Positions 11,501 to 22,354 of a stretch of DNA of 64,000 nucleotides are shown one piece after another (position 1 is the stretch's first letter; each line of letters opens with the position of its first letter). Origin of the DNA: Avena insularis. Lineage: Eukaryota; Streptophyta; Magnoliopsida; Poales; Poaceae. The stretch spans positions 330,622,305-330,686,304 of the forward strand of contig CM042689.1 of the NCBI GenBank assembly GCA_023614405.1. Direction: 5' to 3'. Below the pieces are notes generated by a model. The model did not search any database. It saw nothing but the letters and a program-made list of their open reading frames with translations, and had not been told where the DNA came from. The position numbers and the translations under genes were made by a program.

Positions 11501-12678
11501 TTGTGCACCAAAAGAAAACCACCCAGGGACTTAGAGATTGAACATGTTTCTCCAATTGTGGCTTTCGTGTATAGCCACATGCTACATATGGCTCTGGCTT
11601 AGTCAACTACATTGGGAAGACCCATGCATTGTCTTCAGGTACTTAAAATGAGGGAACTCGAAACCCTACATGGGTGCCTGAAGACAAGCTAGCAATGGTG
11701 TATGGGAGGACCCTCTGGAAAGACTTCGTCACATTCTCAATCTGCCAGTACTCCATCTTGGTGAGTACTTATCCAGCGGCCACTGGTGGCAACAAGATGA
11801 GGGTGTGTCATGTGGGTAAAGTGTACAACTTCTGCAGAAGATAAAAATCTAAGTACTTAGCCGTGTCCCCGGTTATGGACAATACTGAGCAACTAAAGCT
11901 TGAAGCTATGGGAAATCTCGACATTCCAATTTCTAAAAGAAAATTTTGAAAGTGACAACAAAAGACTTGAAGCACTTGGGGGTACCAAGGAGCTCAAGAG
12001 ACTTTGATAAAAACTTGAAGCACTTGGGGATTTACCAAGGAGCTCAAGAGACTTTGATAAAAACTTGAAGCACTTGGGGATTTACCAAGGAGCTCAAGAG
12101 ATTTTGATGAAAACTTGAAGCACTTGGGGTTACCAAGGAGCTCAAGAGATTTTGACAAGACACTTGGTGGATTCCAAGGAGTTCAGAAAGATTTGACAAA
12201 AGATCAAAACCATTTTGAAAAGATAGGATAAAGTATTGCTTTCTGCAAATGAGCATGAAACCCTACTTAGCCAAATATGCATGTAATGATAGGATCCACT
12301 TATATTCGACATAGTAGTGAAAATTGCCAATACAATTCAAATGTATTGACCCTTGTGGCTGTAACTTGTAATGTTGCAGGTTTGATTGCTTTTAGTGAAG
12401 ATTGATTGATTAGGACTACAAAGTCTACAACCAACATGTTTGCCTGTGGCACTTTGAAGATGAAGGACCCCATGCTTATAGATATTCTGCTGCAATGTAA
12501 TGTGATAGCCAAATGAGCTATGTAAGATGTAATGAATTATTTTAGTCCTGGTTATAAAGTTGTATTATGACCTTTGTTTCCTGATATTACATCTTAACTG
12601 TGGATGCTAGCTATTGATCCAGGGACTAGCATTGTAAACACAGGGGACTCTACCTTATTAAAGGTTGGGACCTCTACA
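8540..12678 (+). repeat. 3' LTR of element C
   Basis: Colinear with 2546-6668, starting TGTCACATCCC and ending CCTCTACA, followed by the target duplication AGTAC. It differs from the 5' copy mainly by scattered single changes. Two local patches of dense difference stand out: about 10106-10262 against 4108-4258, and about 11565-11600 against 5555-5590. Its tandem array is at about 11962-12200 and its copy of the shared LTR box at 11858-11881. Confidence 0.93.
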
Positions 12679-12683
12679 AGTAC

Positions 12684-13039
12684 AAAGGAGAAACGCGAGT
12701 CGGCTTTATGTCTTTGCCAAACCCACTGCAGGTCATGTTATACTGCGTGTTGAATAATCTCGGCCAAGTGATCCAAGTTTCATATCCGCTAACTATATCC
12801 TTACTACTTTGAGACTCTAATGTCGAACACCAAAAAAGGTAGACAGGGGCCAAAGTCGAGGAAAGGTGAAACGGCAAAATGAGACTCGGGGACTTGCCCT
12901 TGAATGATTCACATTCAGAACATAACAAAAATATATAAAGCCTTATCAAAAGGCGCATAATCAAGCTTAAAGAACAATGTACATTACATATGTACCCGGC
13001 ATACCGGGGATCTAATCAAAAGTTCAAGTTCTTATTAGC
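12684..13039 (+). other. Non-coding spacer of B1, continued
   Basis: Resumes the alignment with B2 at about 29486 and runs to the end of the antisense gene. It carries CTCGGGGACT at 12885-12894. It has no coding feature on the plus strand. The minus strand holds the presumed 3' untranslated end of the antisense gene. Confidence 0.65.
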
Positions 13040-14161
13040 CTAAGAAGTAGCAAGACTCGGAGGGGCACCCTTGGAGCTAGGAGCGCCGCTTGGAGCATCT
13101 GCCGGGTCAGGGGCGTCAGTGGCCGGGTCATCGGGACCATCTGACTCGGTTGCTTCGTTGTCGGCACCCTCTTCATCAGCAACTTCGATGAGCAGGTCGC
13201 CGAGGTTGAGGAAGCTGGGCCCGTCGCACCAAGCATGCACCATGGTGTACTCAATCATGGCGTAAGCTCGCTCCTGGCGTTTCTTGATCAGCTCCGGGTC
13301 GTTCAGCCATTTTCCATCTCCTCGTATGCGAGAAAGGACATCAAGATTGATGTCCTCGTACCATGAACGCACGAAGGAAAGAGCCTTATCCGCTGCAGCT
13401 CGGCCAGCCGACTCACGCCACTGATCTAGCCAATCCTCAGTAAGGAGCAATCTCTCAGCAAGTGGCTCGATGAGTTCAGGTGCGTCTTCATTTGGCTAGA
13501 GCATGCGAAACGTATGAATAGCCGACTTGAGCAGGTCCACACCACAAGACTTGAGGGTCTTGACCCGTTCTGACACTGCTTCGAGAAGCTCATCCATGGT
13601 CACCTCGCCATCAGCCGGAGCGCCAGATTCGGCCCTCACTTTCTTCATGGCTCAGATGGAAAACATGTTGGTCTCGGGAAAATCCTCTACAAGTGAAAGA
13701 GAAAGTTAGCAAAATAAGAGAGGTAGATGGAAGAAGTCCAGAGCGACCTATACAGTGCAAAAAGAGTAAGAACTCACTACCCAGAAAGAAGTTGACAGCG
13801 GCGAGCTTGCTATGCCAAATTTTGGCCTTGGCTTGGAGGGCGTCAAGGTTCAGGTTTGCCGACTCAACTGATGACTCGGCCTCGTCGAGCAGCCTCTTGG
13901 TCTTCTCGGTGCTGGCGGCCTGCTGCTCATTCTTATTGGCAAGCTCCTCCTTCAGCCCCTTCACCTTGGCCAAGTGCTTCTGCTGTGTCTCGGCCATCAG
14001 CTTCTTCAACTGAGTCACCTCGTCTCGCTCCTTCTGGAGTTTGGCTTTGTGCTTCTCTGCTTATTTGGAACAAACTACTTGTCAGCACCGATAGAGACCT
14101 TCAGCTATCAGATTAATGAGGCAAGAAACTTCCTCTCGGCCTCGCTGATCTATAAGTGAAG

Positions 14162-15797
14162 TGTAGGGTTCGCAACATAGAAAACAAAAAATTTCCTACG
14201 ATGGGAACTATGTACCAAGATCTATCTACTAGATACAAACAACGGGCGGATGTATATCCGTAGAGAACATACCCTTGAAGACCGACAAAGCTTAACGAGT
14301 TCAACTCGTGGTTGATGTAGACGATCTCTTGCCGATCTCAAGATCGAGAGGAAGTCCTAGCGCCGCAAAGCAGCAGCGCATCCGTGCTCGCACACGCATA
14401 AGACACTGGCAACCTCCGCCTCCTCGCTCCAGCGATGCAGCGGAAGCACAACCCTTTCTTGCCGAATAGCCACCGAACATGTATCTCGCTAGTCCGAGAC
14501 CATGGGGATAAATTCTAGAGGGGAGAGATCCTTCACGAGGAGGGGTGAGAGACAAGTGAGGAGGGGCTCCTTTATAGGAGGAGGGGAACCCCAAGGGGTG
14601 GCCGCGCATGGGGCTGCCCTTTCCCTCCCCTCTTCATGTGGGTGGACACTCCACTCACAAAATTCCTTTAAATTCCCTCCACTCAAAAGTCCACTCAAAT
14701 TCCCATTAAATTTCCACCAAATTTAATGCAAACTCTCATTAAATAAAACTCTTTTATTTTATTCAGAATTTTGTCAATTACTTTAATGACAAACATTCAC
14801 AAATAACCGCTTGCTAGAATTCCATTTCACATGCATAACCACTTTATGCAATTTCACCCGAAAGCCTGTTTCGGTATCTAGTGAAATAAATTCCTGCGCT
14901 TGTTTATTCTTTCGGCATGAAACATTTGCTCCAAATGGATGCCAGTGTCCCTTAAGTGTGTCACCCTACGGGTCGCGAATAATGCGGACATGATCGAGAC
15001 CCTTCTCCGATCAATAATCAGTAGCGGGACCTGGAGATCCATACTGACTCCCACACATTCAACGATGACTTTTCCTGTGATCGTCGGAACCTTTTACGCT
15101 TGTATCTTAATCCCTTTGTTTCACGATATATTACATGTCCGAGATTCGATCATCGGTATCTCCATACCTAGTTTTATCTCATCTTGACATGCACTCTTTT
15201 CTCGTTCCCGTGATATAACATTCTAGTGATCAAATCACTTGCTTGCAAGCTAACCAATGTGATATCACCGAGAGGGCCCAGAGCATATCTATCCGTCATC
15301 GGGATGAACAAATTCCACTCTTGATCCATGATTCTCAACATAACACTTTAGTAGATTTGAAGCCATCTTTATAATCACCCAGTTACAGAGTGATGTTTGA
15401 TGTCAACAAGAAACTCTTCCAGTGTTAGTGATTGGCATGATCTCATGGTCTAAGGATTAGGACTACTTCGTAGTTTGTTTATAGCAATATAAACTCAATG
15501 ACTTTGATCGTAATGCTATACTTCGGATGAATGTTCATCACACCACTACACTAATGTTGTGATCTCGTTATTAACAACATCCAATGTCTATGATTAGGAA
15601 ACCGTGATCATCTTGTTAATCAACGAACTAGTTTATGAGAGAGGAATAACTAGGAACTTTCTGTTTGTTTATTAAACACACATGTATTAACGTTTCCGTA
15701 TTAATACAATTATAGCATGCAAAATAAACATCTATCATATACTTGGAATACACATAATAAACATTTTATTATTGCCTCTTAGGGCATATTCCCTTCA
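14162..15797 (-). mobile_element. Solo LTR of a BARE/Angela-like Ty1/Copia element
   Basis: A 1636 bp block flanked by perfect TGAAG duplications (14157-14161 and 15798-15802). On the minus strand it starts TGAAGGGAATATGCCC and soon reads AGGCAATAATAAAAT. That matches the start of BARE-1/WIS/Angela LTRs. It ends CGAACCCTACA. Length suits that group (about 1.6-1.8 kb). No internal domain or second LTR is present, so it is a solo LTR left by recombination between two LTRs. It splits exon 6 of the B1 antisense gene. Several short frames inside are not genes. Confidence 0.88.
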
Positions 15798-16088
15798 TGA
15801 AGAGCCTCGATGGTGGACTGGGCGGAGGCTGTGAGAGAAGAGCAAGAGAAGATTGAGAAAATGAACCAAATAAAAATACACCGAATAAAGAAAGGACGAG
15901 TGAGAATACTACCTTGGCCTTGAGTGTTAGTCTGCAGCTTCTCATACGCAAGTTTGAGCTTGCGATGCGCCAGAACGAGAGCTTGGTGCACCTTGGTGCG
16001 CTCGTTATGCGTGAGTTGTACAAAGCAAACAGACAGTAAGTAAAGGACAAGTCAAGCTGCCGACCGGATAAAAAAGTGACTCTTACCT

Positions 16089-16350
16089 AAGAGCTTACAG
16101 CCGAGTAAGTTTCTCACTCGGAAGTAACCTCGAGGGCTAGGGATCGAAGCTCTAACATATGAGTTTGGCATAAGGAAATAAAAAAGGCTTAAGAGCTTAC
16201 AGCCGAGTAAGTTCCTCACTCGGCAGTAACCTCGAGGGCTAGGGATCGAAGCTCTAATATATAAGCTTGGCGTGAAAATGTAAAGACTAAGTGATTATTG
16301 AGAGATTACGGCCGAGTAAGTTCCTTACTCTGCAGTAACCTCGGGGACTA
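16089..16350. repeat. Tandem repeat in an intron of the B1 antisense gene
   Basis: Three units of about 102-110 bp, each with TTACAGCCGAGTAAGTT, an ACTCGG box and AGTAACCTCG. They lie between exons 4 and 5 of the antisense gene. B2 has the same array at about 31229-31490. Read on the minus strand, the units carry pyrimidine-rich and AG-bearing segments, but no splice role can be shown. Confidence 0.75.
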
Positions 16351-18928
16351 GGTGATATGTATAAAAGAAATACTCAACAATACAAAAGAGTAAGAAGTTA
16401 CTTTACCTCGTTCACTTCGTCGGCGTGGGCCATTAGGGAAATGGCATGCTGGGTCATGTTAGAGACGGCCTTGGGGCCCAGCACCAGTTTCTTGCCACTC
16501 CGGGTACTGACCTCTTGCTCGCCAGCTGCATTCCATGCCAAAGCATAAGGCTCAGTAGAACCAAGGCTTTTCCCGCTAAGCGTCCGAGTGAGAACTTGAC
16601 CTGTTTTCAGGGTAGTTCCCACGTTGGCACGGGTCGCAGCAGCACTAGTATGAATGGCAACAGCTTTAGAGCCATCACTTGACCCAGCAGTCGCGGAATC
16701 GCCCGCTTTGCCCATTGAAGCAAGCACTGTTGCCAACGTCGGAGGTCGGATCTGAGGAGCAGAACCCGGAGCGCAGACCAAAGTGGCCTGCTTGGTGGAA
16801 GTGGACTTTCCGGATAAAGTGCGAGTCGATCCAGAGGCCTTGGGCTGGGCCTGGCCCTTTGACAGAATAGGAGAGCGAGTAGGATGATTTGGAGAAGAAA
16901 GTGGAGCTGGCTGACTGGGCTCAGCAGTTTTGCTGGCTCCAATATCAGGAAGTTGTTCATTCGCACCAGCTTGAGGGCTGATGCCACAGGAACTAGTGGT
17001 GGAAGGTTTCCCGGCGCCAGAGTCACTGGCACCAAGATCAGGAAGTTGTTCCTGATCAGCGCCAGGGGTGCTGGGCCGAATCTCCTTCGCCGGGTGCGCC
17101 ACCAGGTCTGACTGACACTGAGAAGCGTGAGCCTCGACAGTGGGAGCCTCGACTCGGACGGGTTTCTGCACCATAGAGTCAGTCGGAGCGGGTGCGGGCC
17201 TTAGCGGCGAGGCGATGCTAGAGGCAGCCTGGTTCGCCGACATAGGTGCGGCGCTGAAAACAACAAGACATGTATAAGAAAACAACAGTGACAAAAAAGA
17301 AAGAATAATGAAAGAAGAGTATAAAAACTTACCCGGTGATGACCGGGTCACGGGTGACTCGGCATGTGACTCGGCACCCAGCGGCTTGGCGAGTCTCAGC
17401 CAGCGTGGCAGCAACAGAGGCAGCAGGAGCTGCTGGAGTGGGCTTGTTATTCTTAGCCGGCTAAGTGCTGGAGGAGGCTCCGCGTCGCTTCGGCTTTGCG
17501 ACGGGGATCTTGCCGACTCCGCCCACGGCGAGAGGAGGAGTGTCATGTACCTGGCCAGCTTCATAAGTAAATAATAGGCTTACTCGGATAAGTTGGGAAA
17601 CTAAGGTCACAAGCCATGTACCTCCAAAATTGTACAATCATCATCCTTATCATCATTAGACCAATCTTGTAAGGGGTTGCGAGATTGACTCTTACCCGAA
17701 GCTGAAGCAGCGGCAGCATGCGGGATGGGCATGAAGCACTCCAGGTCGAACTCGACTTCGTTGGAGTCGGAGTGATCCCCGTTATAATCACAGGGAGGGA
17801 CAGTACTGTCATCAACCTGGTGAATGAGGTTCTGCGAAAGACAAACAGAATGAGAAATGAAAACCAGACTAAGAGTGGCAAAAAGGCTAAAGCTGACTCG
17901 GCAAGGAAAACGACTCGAAAAACTTACCCAGGGGACAGGCTTGACCCTCCTCAACGGAGCATAGCTCCAAGCCCAATCGTCCGCCAAGTTCAGTTTAAAG
18001 ATGGAGCTTACTCGGCGAGCAATGGAGTCATGGGCGAGCTCCTTAGTAGAGTGCCGAGTGGGATCATGGGAGCCACTCATGAAGCACATCTTGTGGCTCC
18101 TAGCTTGGATGGGGCTAACCCGGCATGAGACGAAGGTGCACATGAGGTCCCTCTCGGCAAGATGAAAATGCTCATCCGGCGACAGCAACCTTTCCAAGAT
18201 CACGTTGGCTTCGTTCACCACAGCGTCTTGGTCGCGCGGGTCAAGCTTCCAGAACTTCTTGTTCGGGACTTCATCCGAGAAAGGGGGAGCCGGATGTTGT
18301 CGGTGGACTCGCTGTTTTTGACATAGAAGAAAGTCCTATGCCATTTCTTGCAGGAATCAATACCAGTAACTCGAGGAAAGATGGAGTCTCCCCTGGGCGT
18401 AATACTAGCAGCACCACACCGGGTCGGCCTCTTCACGGATCAAGGAGCACCAGGCTGGGGAACAACTTGAAACTTAAAGATAAAATATTTGGCCCACAGA
18501 AGAACTGTAGGCCAAATCCCGAGGTAAGCCTCGCAAGCAGAAATAAAGCAAGAAAGAGAGCCAATCGCGTTGCCAGGGAGATGATGGGTTTGCACATGGA
18601 AGGTGGAGATAAATGAGGAGAAGAAGGTTCTCACTGGAAGAGCGAAACCGCGCTCAAAGTGAGAGAGGAAAACCACCCGCTCGTTAGCATCGGGCTTGGG
18701 AGAGATCTCACCAGCGGGGAGACAGCAATCCACTTGCAGCGGAATGCGCCTGGTGGAGCGGAGCCATTCCACCTCCTCGGTGGAGACCTCCGAGCCTTCC
18801 CAGCCGCCGCTCTCGCCGGCAGGAACCTCCTGCTCCTACACACCATCAGCGTCGTCGCGAGCGTCCATGACCCTCGCAGATTCAGTCTCCTCCGCCATTG
18901 GAAGGGGTTTGGAAGAACACAGACCCAT

Positions 18929-19571
18929 GGTGGAATGGAAAGAAAAGTGGAGCAATTGCAAGGCAAGAATAGGAGGAAGAAGAAACTGCAAAGGGGGCGG
19001 TTTGATCTCGCAGGCGCAAGGAAGAAGAAGAGTCAAGGGAAAACTGAAGGGTGTGGGGGAAGTGGAAACCCCTCAACCCCTACTTAAGGGCAGTAAAAAC
19101 CCTGGTCGTGGGATCCATCTGTGTCGTGCAGCCAGTGTGTGGCCGTGTACCAGGCTGGGTTAGCCAATCAGCGGGCTCCACGTAGCCAGGGATACACGAA
19201 AAATCCCGTGCCACGTCATGCAAGGAAGGACAAAGGGCGCAGGCCTATGGGACTGCCACAGTGACGGGGAATAACTGCGCAGCCGTCACTGTGCCACCAG
19301 AGCTTGGAACAAAATTTGAGGCAAGTAATCATGATTACCAGCTGTTAGTGACTGAAGCACGCCAAAAATGACTCGGAATTGGCCAAAGTGACTCGGAACG
19401 AGGCAAAAACGAGCCAGGAGGTCAAACTGAGGATCCAAAAACTGTCAGACAGACCCGACAAGGTGCAAGATTGCGACAAATAAATACAAAAATTAAGTTC
19501 CAATCACATAAAAGGAACCTGGAGACGCCTAACATCTTGAACTGCTAGACCTCACCAGCTTCGGGGACTAA
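18929..19571. other. Region upstream of the B1 antisense gene, to the 3' LTR
   Basis: Presumed promoter and leader of the antisense gene on the minus strand. No convincing TATA box was found. The plus strand has open frames that are shadows of exon 1. The end TCGGGGACTAA (19561-19571), directly before the LTR, sits where the PPT should be. It is also a copy of the recurrent CTCGGGGACT motif. Confidence 0.5.
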
Positions 19572-20343
19572 TGTCGGGGGGATAACCCCCGGTAGGGTCA
19601 CGAGAGGTGAAACATAGCACAGCTTGGCCAGCTCCGAGTAAAGAAAGAACCATGCCGGGTAAGAACGTCTGGGAGAGAGAATCGTGTGCGGCCGACATAT
19701 GATCTATGTCAGCCCGCATAAGACAAAGTTGTTAGTCTTGCAGGAACCAACGAGTCGTGTCTTCCGAGGAAGGGCCGAGTCGAATAGGACGTGTGCCACC
19801 TTTTCGAATAAGGTTCAGGAGGGACCATGGTAAAGCATGGTCAAAAGAGAAGGGCGACGCCAGGAGACACAACAGGAGCCGGATGACACCCAAAGCAAAG
19901 GCTGACGTACAAAGTTACTGCGTGATGCCAAAAGGAACAGGAGGCGACGTACCAGAAGACCGTTAGCTGTCAATCTTTGTGGACTGGGCCATTGGACTTA
20001 GGTTAAGCCCATGACCCGGCCCACATTATAGGGACCAAGATCCAAACAGTAAACCCTAGAACCCAAAGGGGGATATGCTAGCTAGCACTGCCTATATAAG
20101 GGAGGGCATAGCTGTAGTAGAGGGAGGTTGGACAAAGGAGAGAACGAGTGCACTGAACTCTAGTTCATACAGCTCAAGGATCACTTGTAATCCTCAGGTA
20201 TCAATCAAATCATTAAGTGTGGAGAGTTCATCTTGTTCTTCGTGCATGGCTAGACCGTGTACTCCCTCCCTGGTGACCACAAGCACCCATTCGGCCCCCA
20301 ACTTAAGCCTACCCATGGCATCTGCCGTGCCACCACCACGACA
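19572..20343 (+). repeat. 3' LTR of B1
   Basis: 772 bp, starting TGTCGGGGGGATAACCCCCGG (an inverted repeat at the very end) and ending CCACCACGACA. It is homologous to the B2 5' LTR at 21588-22354 but clearly diverged (many differences in the first 100 bp). It contains the TATA box at 20093. The base after the end does not continue into a PBS, which marks it as a 3' LTR. Right flank is ACGGC (20344-20348). Confidence 0.88.
20093..20100 (+). promoter_or_regulatory. TATA box of the B1 LTR
   Basis: TATATAAG in the context GCCTATATAAGGGAGGGC, conserved with B2 (22103). It is the expected Pol II core promoter in U3; the start of R would be about 30 bp downstream. Confidence 0.7.
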
Positions 20344-21155
20344 ACGGCAGCGTCCAGGCCCGCATGGTGCGGGGGCGAAGCTATCCAGGCCGTGGAGCTC
20401 GAGGGCGGAGGTATCCAGGCCTGCAAGGTGGGACTACACCGTCGAGGCCAGAGTGGATAGTCGGAAGCATCTAGATCTTCAAGGTGGGGGAAGGAGGCAA
20501 CGGCGGAGATGTAGGATTTCGCCAGGGCGGAGGAGCCATGTGTCCAGGCCTTAAAGGTGGGGGGAGGCGGCAACGACCGAGATGTAGGATGTCGTCGGGG
20601 CGGAGGAGAGTAGGATCCCCTACAGCGTGATTTTAGGATCGAGAATTTATTACTGCGTCTTTTCCATCGGCATGGTTTTTGTTGCTGGTTCTGTGCCAGA
20701 TGCGGTCGCGTGGAGGACGAAAATTGTGTTGACGAAACGTCGGACGTAGTGGCACTATGGCAGAAAATGAAACATCAACTCCTTTTTTAGGTAGTAGAGA
20801 TAGAGATATCATCAGTTTTTCATCATACATATTGTTCACTCCTTCAGTCATCCTATCTTTCCAAAGTCTTGTAGGAGTATTTTTTATTTCTTAAGTATTT
20901 GTTTCAGTCCTTCAGTAGTTTCTTCTGTCATTGGGTCAGTTTTCATCCATTCTATGCTAGATCCCTCAGTCTCATGTCATACTATTTCTTTGGTCAGTCG
21001 TTCTCTTCTATCATTTCTTAGCTGGTCCCTCATTTTTCTTTAGTCTTCAGTCTCTTTAGTGTTGGTACTTTTCTTAATTTTTTCAACTTTATATTTGTCT
21101 TCAGTCCTGTGTTTATTCTTCATTCTCTCCATTCATTTGTACTTCATTTATTTTG
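20344..21155. other. Unassigned DNA between B1 and the MITE
   Basis: GC-rich at the left (20344-20620), with two or three imperfect copies of a roughly 73 bp unit containing TCCAGGCC, AAGGTGGGG and GAGATGTAGGAT (from about 20410 on). AT- and T-rich after 20640. Open frames on both strands in the GC part show low-complexity peptides only. It may be the genomic target of the B insertions or the rest of an older element. I recognise nothing in it. Confidence 0.4.
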
Positions 21156-21578
21156 GAGTGAATTCCACTTTTTACCCTCTATTTGTGCATTTCAGACACT
21201 AATTACCCCATTTAGTAGAAATTGTACCCAAATGTCATATTTAAGAAAATTCTAAGCATGATTTTATCCCGTTTTAGCATTCAACACTTGTTCTTGGAAA
21301 AGGCTGACATGTTAGGATGATGTTCTGCCACAAAATATGTCAAGATCGGAGGACGTCATCGTCAATCATATCTACCTTTTTCTGCACCAAATGTTCTATT
21401 TTTTGTTGCCATCTCTATAATTTTGAAGTTCAATCATCACCTCACACCTTGCCCAATAGATATGCATCATAAAATGAGGGTTGAAAGTTTCCAAACATGG
21501 TAATTTAGATGAATTTTCACTATATAGGGTGTTTAGTGTCACAAATGCACAAGTAGAGGGTAAAAAGTGGAATCACTC
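21156..21578. mobile_element. MITE with about 50 bp terminal inverted repeats, possibly Mutator-like
   Basis: The left end GAGTGAATTCCACTTTTTAC and the right end, read inward, GAGTGATTCCACTTTTTAC match over about 50 bp with few changes. Total length is 423 bp with no coding capacity. Flanking 9-mers TTTATTTTG (21147-21155) and ATTCTTTTG (21579-21587) agree at seven of nine positions, which suits a decayed Mutator-type duplication. The B2 LTR starts right after the second 9-mer. Confidence 0.75.
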
Positions 21579-21587
21579 ATTCTTTTG

Positions 21588-22354
21588 TGTCGGGGGGATA
21601 ACGCCCGGTAGGGTCACGAGAGGGGAAACATAGTGCAGCTGGGTTGGCTCCGAGTAGAAATGAACCAGGCCGGGTAAGAACGGCCGGGAAAGATAAGCAT
21701 GAGAGCCGAGATACAGACTATCTCGGCCCGTATAGGACAAAGTTGTAACCCTTGCAGGTACCAACAAGCCGAGTCAACCGAGGAAGGGCCGGGTCAAGAA
21801 GGACACGTGGCACCTTTCCGAGTAAGGTTCGGGAAGGACCATGGTAAAGCATGGTCAAAAGAGAATGGCGACGCTGGGTGACACAAAAGGAGTCGGGTGA
21901 TGCCCAAAGCAAGCACTGACGTACAAAGTAACAGCGTGACGCCAAAAAGAACAGGAAGCAGCGTACCAGAAGACCGTTAGCTGTCAAGCTTTATGGACCG
22001 GGCCTATGGGCTTAGGGTAAGCCCATAACGCGACCCATATTGTAGGGATCAAGATCCACACAGTAAACCCTAGAACCCAAAGGGGTATTAGCTAGCACCG
22101 CCTATATAAGGAAGGGCATAGCAGTAGTAGAAGGAGGTTGGACCAAGTAGAGAACAGGTGTTGCATACTCAAGCCAATACAGCTCAAGGAGCACTTGTAA
22201 TCTTTGGGGTATCAATCAAATTATCAAGTGTGGAGAGTTCTTCCTGTTCCTCGTGTATGGCTCAACCATGCACTCTGTCCCCGGTGACCACAAGCACCCA
22301 TTTGGCCCCCAACTTAAGCCTACCCATGGCATCTGCCGTGCCACCACCACGACA
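21588..22354 (+). repeat. 5' LTR of B2
   Basis: 767 bp, starting TGTCGGGGGGATAACGCCCGG and ending CCACCACGACA, followed at once by the PBS. TATA box at 22103-22110. A gag-frame ATG lies in its last 31 bases (ATGGCATCTGCCGTGCC, 22326), and the frame stays open across the PBS. Confidence 0.9.
22103..22110 (+). promoter_or_regulatory. TATA box of the B2 LTR
   Basis: TATATAAG in GCCTATATAAGGAAGGGC, same position as in the B1 LTR. Confidence 0.7.

Larger units (their letters stand above)
2546..12678 (+). mobile_element. C: complete non-autonomous LTR retrotransposon (LARD type) with one gag-like ORF
   Basis: The element is complete: a 4123 bp 5' LTR (2546-6668), an 1871 bp internal region, and a 4139 bp 3' LTR (8540-12678). 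It is flanked by perfect 5 bp duplications AGTAC (2541-2545 and 12679-12683). The LTRs start TGTCACATCCC and end CCTCTACA. A PBS matching initiator tRNA-Met follows the 5' LTR, and a hairpin plus purine tract precede the 3' LTR. The internal region codes only for a zinc-knuckle protein. No protease, reverse transcriptase, RNase H or integrase motif is present in any frame, so protein functions had to come in trans. LTRs over 4 kb without pol define the LARD class, known in Triticeae from Sukkula. I cannot say which named family this is. The LTRs are nearly identical over most of their length, so the insertion is fairly recent. Confidence 0.93.
13040..18928 (-). pseudogene. B1 antisense additional gene, about eight exons, with PF04195-like domain and coiled coil
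   Basis: Read on the minus strand, between pol and the 3' LTR. Exon 1 starts at 18928 (ATG in a CCACC context) or 18898 and ends at 17928 before GTAAGT. Then 17831-17622, 17550-17333, 17253-16407, about 16015-15913, 15828 to about 14145 (split by the Copia LTR), 14056-13781 and 13686-13040. Exon 1 holds a segment like the putative gypsy-type transposon domain (PF04195, around LPVRTFFSSFISTFHV and CEAYLGIWPTVLLWAKYF). Exon 4 is Ser/Pro/Thr-rich. Exons 5-7 are coiled coil. Exon 8 has the block WRESAGRAAADK...SWYEDINLDVL. Damage includes TAG at 18836, TGA at 18422, a frameshift near 18285, a stop in exon 3, a lost donor after exon 6 and two stops in exon 8. Antisense additional ORFs are known in the Tat lineage; the function is unknown. 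Confidence 0.75.
2109..20343 (+). mobile_element. B1: 3' half of a Tat-lineage Ty3/Gypsy element, with nested insertions
   Basis: B1 is recognised by co-linearity with B2. 2109-2545 matches the stretch from about 29050 on (end of integrase and spacer). 12684 onward continues the same alignment from about 29486 after removal of insertion C. The element then holds an antisense gene (18928 to 13040, minus strand) and a 3' LTR (19572-20343). The 5' LTR, gag and most of pol lie left of insertion A', outside the window. C (TSD AGTAC) and a Copia solo LTR (TSD TGAAG) were inserted later. The Tat assignment rests on B2, which carries the archaeal-type extra RNase H and the antisense additional ORF typical of that lineage. 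Confidence 0.85.

Noticed and set aside
13040..13450. Single-exon host gene on the minus strand
   Set aside because: It is the last exon of the antisense gene of a retrotransposon; the same exon is in B2 and D at the same place in the element.
20250..20573. Host gene exon on either strand near the B1 3' LTR
   Set aside because: Frames consist of repeated low-complexity peptides from a tandem unit and run into the LTR.
19572..22354. Two same-direction LTRs 1.2 kb apart taken as one short (TRIM-like) element
   Set aside because: The LTRs are strongly diverged, the first is not followed by a PBS (ACGGCAGCG instead of TTGGCGCCC), and each joins its own large element (B1 on the left, B2 on the right).
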